A stretch of 64,000 bases of DNA from CAWFLT01 sp963816795 (lineage in GTDB: Bacteria > Acidobacteriota > Vicinamibacteria > Vicinamibacterales > SCN-69-37), in NCBI GenBank assembly GCA_963816795.1, contig CAWFLT010000008.1, positions 101,283 to 165,282 on the forward strand, given 5' to 3'. Position numbers and translations under genes: made by a program. Every line of letters starts with the position of its first letter. Position 1 is the first letter of the stretch. This document shows positions 58,362-64,000 of this stretch, piece after piece. The notes under the pieces were generated by a model that had not been told where the DNA came from, made no database searches, and worked only from the letters and a program-made list of their open reading frames with translations.

Positions 58362-61300
58362 ATGTCCGACGGTGCCGCACTCCCGGAGCGTCGCACTCCC
58401 GGCGTCACTGAACTGTTGACGTCCTGGTGCGCCGGCGACGAGTCTGCGCTCGCTCAGCTCACGCCGCTGGTGCACGACGAGCTTCATCGTCTCGCACATC
58501 GACAGATGCGAAATGAACGCGGCGGCCACACACTGCAGACGACGGCGGTCGTGAACGAGGCCTACTTGAAGTTGGTCGACCTCACGCGCGTGCGTTGGCA
58601 GGATCGCGCGCACTTCTTCGCGATGGCCGCACGCTTGATGCGACACATTCTGGTGGACTACGCGCGCTCGCACGCATCGGCAAAACGAGGCGGTGAGGTC
58701 TTCTCGGTATCTCTGGACGAGGCCGCTGTGGTTTCCGCCGAACCGAGTGCGGATCTGGTGGCGCTGGATGACGCCATGCACGCGCTCTCGGCGCTGGATG
58801 CCCGCAAGAGCCAGGTGGTCGAGATGCGATTCTTCGGCGGACTCACCGTTCAGGAAACAGCGGAAGCGCTCGACGTCTCGCCGGAGACCGTCATGCGTGA
58901 CTGGCAGTTCGCCAAGAAATGGTTGCAACGCGAGCTGATGCGGGAGAGGCGAACGTTGAGCGCTGACCGATTCGCGGAAGTCGAGCGGCTCTATCACGAG
59001 GCGACGCTCCGTCGTCCGGAGGAGCGAGCCGCGTTTCTCGACCAGGCGTGCGGCGGCGACGACGCCCTGCGACATGAAGTCGAGTCGCTGCTGTCGCTTC
59101 CGACTGACGCCGGCGAATTCCTTTCGCGGACGGCTCTCGAAGAAGCGGCGCGAGCGGGCCACCGGCCGTGGGAACCCCATTCATGGCCGACGATTCCCGG
59201 CTACACCGTGCGACGAGTGCTCGGCGAGGGCGGGATGGGTGTGGTGTACCTCGCTGAGCAGGAGACACCGTTGCGCCGCCTGGTGGCGCTCAAGCTGATC
59301 AAGCCCGGCATGGACACTCGCCAGGTCGTCGCCCGATTCGAGACGGAGCGGCAGGCGCTGGCGCTCATGGATCATCCGAACATCGCGGCGGTCTTCGACG
59401 CAGGGTCCACGGACGAACGGGCGGCCGTACTTCGTCATGGAGTTCGTCGACGGCGTCGCCATCACCGACTACTGCGATCGCGAGCGCCTCTCGACGCGCG
59501 ATCGGCTGGCGTTGTTCGTGCAGGTGTGCGCGGCCGTCCAGCACGCGCACCAGAAGGGCGTCATCCATCGCGACCTGAAGCCATCGAACGTGCTCGTCGC
59601 CGAGCGGGATGGCCACGCGCTGCCGAAGGTCATCGATTTTGGAACCGCGAAGGCCGTCGGAGGGGCCGTGGAACGCAACCGCGACGCAAGGCGGTCAGGG
59701 CATGGTCCTCGGAACGCTCGAGTACATGAGTCCGGAGCAGGCGGCATTGTCGGCGGATATCGATACCGCCACCGACGTGTACTCCCTTGGCGTCCTGCTC
59801 TATGAGCTGCTCGTCGGCCGGCTGCCGTTCGATACGGACGAGCTTCGCGCGGCTGGCTACGACGAAATCCGGCGCGTCATTCGCGAATCGGATCCACCGA
59901 AGCCGAGCGTCCGCGTTGAACAGCGGAGTGACAAGTCAGGACCCGCCGCCCGAGCACGACAGACCGACGCGCCAGGGCTCACGCGCCAGCTCAGAGGCGA
60001 CCTCGACTGGATCACGCTGAAGGCCCTCGAAAAGGATCGAAAGCGACGGTACGCGACGGTTGCTGCGTTCGCGACCGACATCGGGCGCTTCCTCGACGAT
60101 CAGCCCGTGGACGCGAGGCCGCCGTCGTCCACCTATCGCATTCGCAAGTTCACGCGGCGGAATCGCGGCGCGGTGGCGGCGGCAGTGACGCTGTTCGTCG
60201 TGCTCGTCGCGGGTCTGGCGGCCAGCCTATCGCAATACCTTCGCGCTGAGGACGCGCGCATCGAAGCGAATCGTCAGCGCACCGAGGCAGAGTCCGAGCG
60301 CGCTCGTGCTGATTCGGCACGCGCGTCCGCCGAGGGCGCGACAGCCGAGGCCAACATCCAGAGGCTCGACGCCGAACGACAGCGTCTGATGGCGACGCAG
60401 GAAACGCAGCGGGCCGTTGCCGCGCTGGACCTTGCCGACTACCGAAACTACGTGATCACGATAGCCGCCGCAGACGCTGAGATCCGGGCGAGCCGGTTCT
60501 CGGATGCACGGGAGCAACTGCTCACAGTCCCTGTGGCCAGACGCGGCTGGGAGTGGGACCATCTGTTCCTGCGCGCGGAGAAGACCCTGCTGACCGTGGC
60601 TGACCGAGCGCCATGCGCGTCTACAGAGCCTACGGGCAGGCACGTAAATGTTTGGTCTCGACACACTGGTCAAGGACCCGGACGGGAAGCACGTCTACTT
60701 CAGGTACTGCAACCGTGTGAACGTGTGGAACACGGAAACCCTTGAGCACTCCGTGGTGGGCCCCACGCCGGGCAACGTCGTTGCCGCGGCTCGATCCGGC
60801 AGAAGTATCGAGTATTCCTCGGCCTCAGATAATGCGACATCGCGGCCGGAGATGAAATGGAATGTGTATGTCGCTGACTCGATCGGGCGTCAGTTACCCA
60901 AGCTGATCGGCACGGTTGAGAGACAACCGGGGTGCGCCGACCTCAGCCGCGATGGCCGCATCCTCGCGCTGGGACTGCGGCCGCTAGTTACAGCAGCGCC
61001 AACCGCCCCATACCCTGCTGAGATCGAGACCGACATTTTCGAAGTGTGGGACGTGGAGAACGGCCGGCGCATCTCGCAAGTGAGACTTCCCAAGCCTCCA
61101 AGTCGTGACACTCGAATCAACGGCGGGTTCCACTGCGTCGTCAGGCTCAGCCCAGATACGACGCTCCTCGCGACCAGTGGCGCAGTCGTTCGACTGTGGG
61201 TCGCTGCGACCGGCGTGCTGGTTCATGTCGACTCGGGTCAGGCGGGTGTTTACCCACAGGCGATCGCCTTCAGTCCAACCGCCCGGCAACTCGCGATTGG

Positions 61301-62672
61301 CAGACGCAATGGCCTAATCGATGTCCTTGACTTCGTGAACGCCAACTGGACCGTCAAGTCCCTCGATGGTGCAGACATCGTGCGGCCACGGCCGCTCAAC
61401 GAGCGCGACGAGCGCGAACGTTTTGCAGACGTCGCGAACCGGAGACACGAAGAAGTGCGCGCGATCGCTTTTGCTTCCGACGGCCGGACGATCGTCTCCG
61501 CACTCCAGGACAGAGTGATCGCGTGGGATCTGCAATCGACCCGGGCACGCAGGGTGCTGGACACGCACCAGTCAGTGGTGACGGGTCTGGTGGTCCACGA
61601 ACAGCTCGTCTACTCCTCCCATGCGGACGCCACGGTGAAGGTCGAACAACTTGAGGCGTTGAGTGGGATCACGAAACTTGAAGGATCGACACCCCCTTTG
61701 GTGTCGACGTTTGCGATGAGCGCGGACGGTCGCACGGTTGCCGCGGGGTCAGCGTTCGGCTCGCTGACAGTGTGGCATCCGGACGAACGCAGTGAGATCT
61801 TGGTGCGGCCCGCGCAAGGGACCCGCCCTGGCGCTGGGTTTGGGACGAAGGTGGTCGTACCCCTGGCGGACAATCGCACCATTCTGACCGGGCTCGATAG
61901 CTTGGGGACATTGATGCGATGGGACTCGGAGACGCGACAAGGCGTCAGCCTGCCAACCATGGACAGGACGGAACCCGGCTGTGCGTGCAGGGACTGGAAG
62001 GCCTAGTCGGAACGGCAGCGGTGAGTCCCAGTAACCGCTATCTTGCGATGTATCTGGGTCGCTGCGTCGTCGTCCGCGACCTTGCCACGGCCCGAACGTT
62101 GGCCATTCTTCGGGTGGACAGGCCCGGTTACTCACTCGGCTGGGACGTACTGTAAGGTTCCTGAGTGACGAGTCCCTCCTTGTCATTGCGGAGCACCGTC
62201 GCCCGACGCAGCGTTAGGCGGCCGCACCGTCATGAGGTGGAACTGGACGACGAACCAGCTTTCCGCTGATCGGTTCTTTCCGGGTTCCACGGACCGCCGT
62301 CTCGTGGTGGCTGCGAGCGACGATGGCCGTCGGATCGCACTCGGCGGCGAGGGGTTCGTGACGGTTTGGGACGGCACCCTTGCCCGCCAGATCGGACGGA
62401 TCCCCATACCGCCGACCTTTCCGTTGATGGCTCTTAGCGCGGATGGTACGCGGCTGGCAACAGCCAGCGCGGGCCAGACCTCCGTTCTGGTCTGGGATAC
62501 GGCGACGTCGCGGCTGCTTCTTACGCTTACCGACGACGACGTCCCCAAGTTCATCGCGTTTACTCCAAGCGGTCAGCTCATCGCGGCAAATTCGTCCGGC
62601 GGCCTCACGATCTGGGAAACGCAACGGCCGAAGTGCCCGCAGTGCCCCAAGATCCCAGGGCCGGTGAAATAA
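58362..62672 (+). CDS. ECF sigma factor fused to Ser/Thr kinase and WD40 propeller, frameshifted
   Basis: One frame from 58362 encodes an ECF sigma factor (GGHTLQTTAVVNEAYLKLVD; ALDVSPETVMRDWQFAKKWL) and continues with no stop into a kinase lead (SADRFAEVERLYHEATLRRP) and P-loop LGEGGMGVVYLAEQ. After extra bases near 59430 and 59688 come YFVMEFVDG, HRDLKPSNVLV, DFGTAKAVGG, GTLEYMSPEQAALSADIDTA, a membrane segment (AVAAAVTLFVVLVAGLAASL), a coiled coil, then WD40-like repeats (DIFEVWDVENGRRISQVRLP; VRAIAFASDGRTIVSALQDR; SADGTRLATASAGQTSVLVW) to 62672, with further changes near 60640, 61970 and 62150-62230. Elsewhere the sigma and kinase parts are separate genes. Confidence 0.75.
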
Positions 62673-62714
62673 CTTGCCGGGGATCCGGACGGCGCTTGAT
62701 GACCGGGTGCGACG

Positions 62715-62773
62715 GTGAGCGCTGACCGATTCGCGGACGTCGAGCGGCTCGATCACGAGGACACGCTCCGTCA
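62715..62773 (+). repeat. duplicated 59-bp piece of the kinase start
   Basis: GTGAGCGCTGACCGATTCGC and the next 40 bases nearly repeat 58956-59013 inside the sigma-kinase fusion, differing at a handful of positions. Here the first codon is GTG where the fusion has TTG, suggesting this is the start of a former stand-alone kinase gene. The homology ends near 62773. Confidence 0.7.
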
Positions 62774-62790
62774 CAGGCACAAGAATTTCA

Positions 62791-63009
62791 GTGAAGACTC
62801 TGTTCAATGCCCTGGATTCCGGAGAATCGATTAGGGACTTCCTGACGTCGTTTCCTGACGTGACCGAAGACCAGGTGGTGGAGGTCCTGAGCTATGCCAG
62901 ACAATGCCAGACGCACAAGATGAATATTGAATCCGATTCGAAGTTTGCCGGCATCGGCATCGAACCCTCCAGAGAAGGAATGAACTTCTTCACGCTCCTG
63001 CTTCTCTAG
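62791..63009 (+). CDS. DUF433-like antitoxin, probably truncated or altered at the C-terminus
   Basis: 72 residues from GTG 62791. TLFNALDSGESIRDFLTSFP, DVTEDQVVEVLSYARQ matches DUF433 proteins, usually antitoxins paired with a Mut7-C/PIN-like toxin. The usual toxin gene does not follow. The last 30 residues (MNIESDSKFAGIGIEPSREG) do not match the family and may derive from another frame. Possibly a relic carried with the element. Confidence 0.6.
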   Translation: MKTLFNALDSGESIRDFLTSFPDVTEDQVVEVLSYARQCQTHKMNIESDSKFAGIGIEPSREGMNFFTLLLL

Positions 63010-63591
63010 CCGTCCTGTCTTGCAACCGATTGCATGATGCAATCAGATACAACTTGTCGTACTCGTTCTTCGTCTACTGAGTGGGCGCCGCTGAATGAGT
63101 GTCCGTCGCGGTCGCGCGCTCCGGCGGTCATCGTGATGGGAATGTCGTAGCTACCGAGTGCGGCTGCCTCCCCCGCCGTTGAGTCGAGGCGTCCAGCAGG
63201 ACGTGCTCGTGCACCTGTGTAGGGTTCCAAATGCACCCACGTGGCCAGACTTGGCCTATTTCAGTGTGGTCCGATGTGGTGAAGATCCGGGCTAAAACTG
63301 GCGGCGTTGCACCCGACAGGCAGGTCTAGATTTATAAACTATTGATTCTAAAAGACTTAAATTGGCGGAGAGGGTGGGATTCGAACTCTGTCAGGCCCTT
63401 TAGAATCTGTAAGTTACAGAAGCCACATTGCCACGGTTGCCAGGAATGCCAGCATTGCCGTCGCGCCTTGCACCTGATTGCACCCGGGCGGCCTCGCCGC
63501 GCTACGCAAGATTCGCCCATCTCCCGAACCCGCCTCGTACTGTCGCTGAACCTCCTGCATGACGAAATGAACACACGATTCTCGCTGAACC
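63010..63591. other. intergenic region with element-end signals
   Basis: No gene is recognised (the frame 63006-63236 on the minus strand shows no family). An AT-rich stretch TTTATAAACTATTGATTCTA (63330-63349) leads into the tRNA 3'-end fragment GGCGGAGAGGGTGGGATTCG (63362-63383). Then come repeated TTGCC and TTGCACC motifs (63425-63490), similar to 45043-45105. This has the look of an attachment-site arm. Confidence 0.55.
63362..63383 (-). repeat. tRNA 3'-end fragment (candidate attachment-site copy)
   Basis: Identical over 22 bp to 48205-48226 and in the same orientation, continuing AACTC here as a real T-arm would. No anticodon or D-arm follows on the minus strand, so it is a fragment. 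The two copies delimit 15.2 kb. Confidence 0.65.
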
Positions 63592-64000
63592 TTACAGTGG
63601 CCTCTTTGGCGCCACGCGCAGCATGCACCCACGGGGAGGGGTCGCATCAGACGCGGTGCGGTTGACGCAATCGGGCGGACCTTCTCCAGTTGTGGATACG
63701 AAGCTCCGCATGCCCGAGAGCAAGGTCGGGCCCGGGCCGACATCCAATGAGAAGTTCAACGCGCGGGCCGTTCGTCTGGCGCTCGAGGACGCCAAGTCGG
63801 CCAGCACCGTCGCCCGCGAGCGGAGACACCTGGCTGCGTGCAACATCTCGGACAATGGATTCACGCTCGGCTCCCGCAAGTAGGCTTCTCCATAACTGGC
63901 CTCAGTGAAGACGACGCCGTTGCCGTATGGCTCCTTGACGAGAGAATCCCATGCCAGTGAACGACGTTCACGCAGTCTGCCGACATCGCCTCCGGATCCA
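63592..64000 (-). CDS. unrecognised protein, N-terminus beyond the window
   Basis: An open minus-strand frame enters from the right edge and ends at 63592 (136 codons visible). It reads GDVGRLRERRSLAWDSLVKE, PYGNGVVFTEASYGEAYLRE, PSVNPLSEMLHAARCLRSRA, ARALNFSLDVGPGPTLLSGM, and a Cys-containing tail PPDCVNRTASDATPPRGCML. Smooth, non-repetitive amino-acid use suggests a real gene. No family recognised. It lies just outside the putative attachment repeat. Confidence 0.5.
   Translation of the reverse strand, partial: GSGGDVGRLRERRSLAWDSLVKEPYGNGVVFTEASYGEAYLREPSVNPLSEMLHAARCLRSRATVLADLASSSARRTARALNFSLDVGPGPTLLSGMRSFVSTTGEGPPDCVNRTASDATPPRGCMLRVAPKRPL

Noticed and set aside
63362..63450. A complete tRNA gene on the minus strand
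   Set aside because: Only the T-arm/acceptor 3' end fits. The upstream bases form no anticodon or D-arm. Same for 48205-48226 and 53699-53722.

Overview
This GC-rich window looks like chromosomal DNA of an acidobacterium-like soil bacterium. This is inferred from gene style and not from a marker gene: paired ECF sigma factors and Ser/Thr kinases, an ADOP-type duplicated permease with a PadR regulator, HAF, LVIVD and PQQ-propeller secreted proteins, and DUF305. No rRNA or intact tRNA was recognised.

The centrepiece (about 3.2-33.7 kb) is an extracellular contractile injection system (eCIS, phage-tail-like particle) locus. A sigma-54 activator (3452-4537) is followed by a perfect hairpin and then by a -24/-12 promoter (4662-4676) in front of a long co-oriented operon: small winged-helix-like protein, sheath, tube, Zn-ribbon baseplate protein, proline-rich protein, DUF4255 cap, AAA+ ATPase, small protein, tube-cap protein, LysM-like protein, hub, gp5-like spike, PAAR tip, gp25 wedge, two J-type baseplate proteins, tail protein I, a huge DUF6519 fibre-like protein (beta-propeller, Ig, beta-helix), then a double glycosyltransferase and three methyltransferase-like proteins. 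A second, 35-bp-stem version of the hairpin lies near the operon end. A convergent DUF4157 protein with a second HExxH zincin domain is the best cargo candidate; a divergent small protein at 2619-3239 is a weaker one.

Reading frames in the operon are broken by many single-base indels, dense at 6.4-7.4 kb and 11.2-22.5 kb and rare elsewhere. Protein sense is preserved across frames, so I treat these as intact genes that are probably mis-sequenced or very recently damaged. I give whole-gene spans and state where frames change.

Right of the eCIS (33.9-47.7 kb) are an HxlR regulator with twin operators and a membrane protein, DUF1326, a HEAT/TonB protein, a DUF305 lipoprotein, an LVIVD protein, an ECF sigma/kinase-TPR pair, a HAF-repeat protein, a GNAT/RHH toxin-antitoxin pair and a PQQ-propeller protein.

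From 48.2 to 63.4 kb the DNA is bounded by same-orientation copies of a tRNA 3' end. It carries an ADOP permease and PadR, an M23 peptidase, higBA, remnants of a phage portal gene and a DNA methyltransferase, beta-helix proteins and an ECF sigma-kinase-WD40 fusion. It looks like an old integrated element without a visible integrase.
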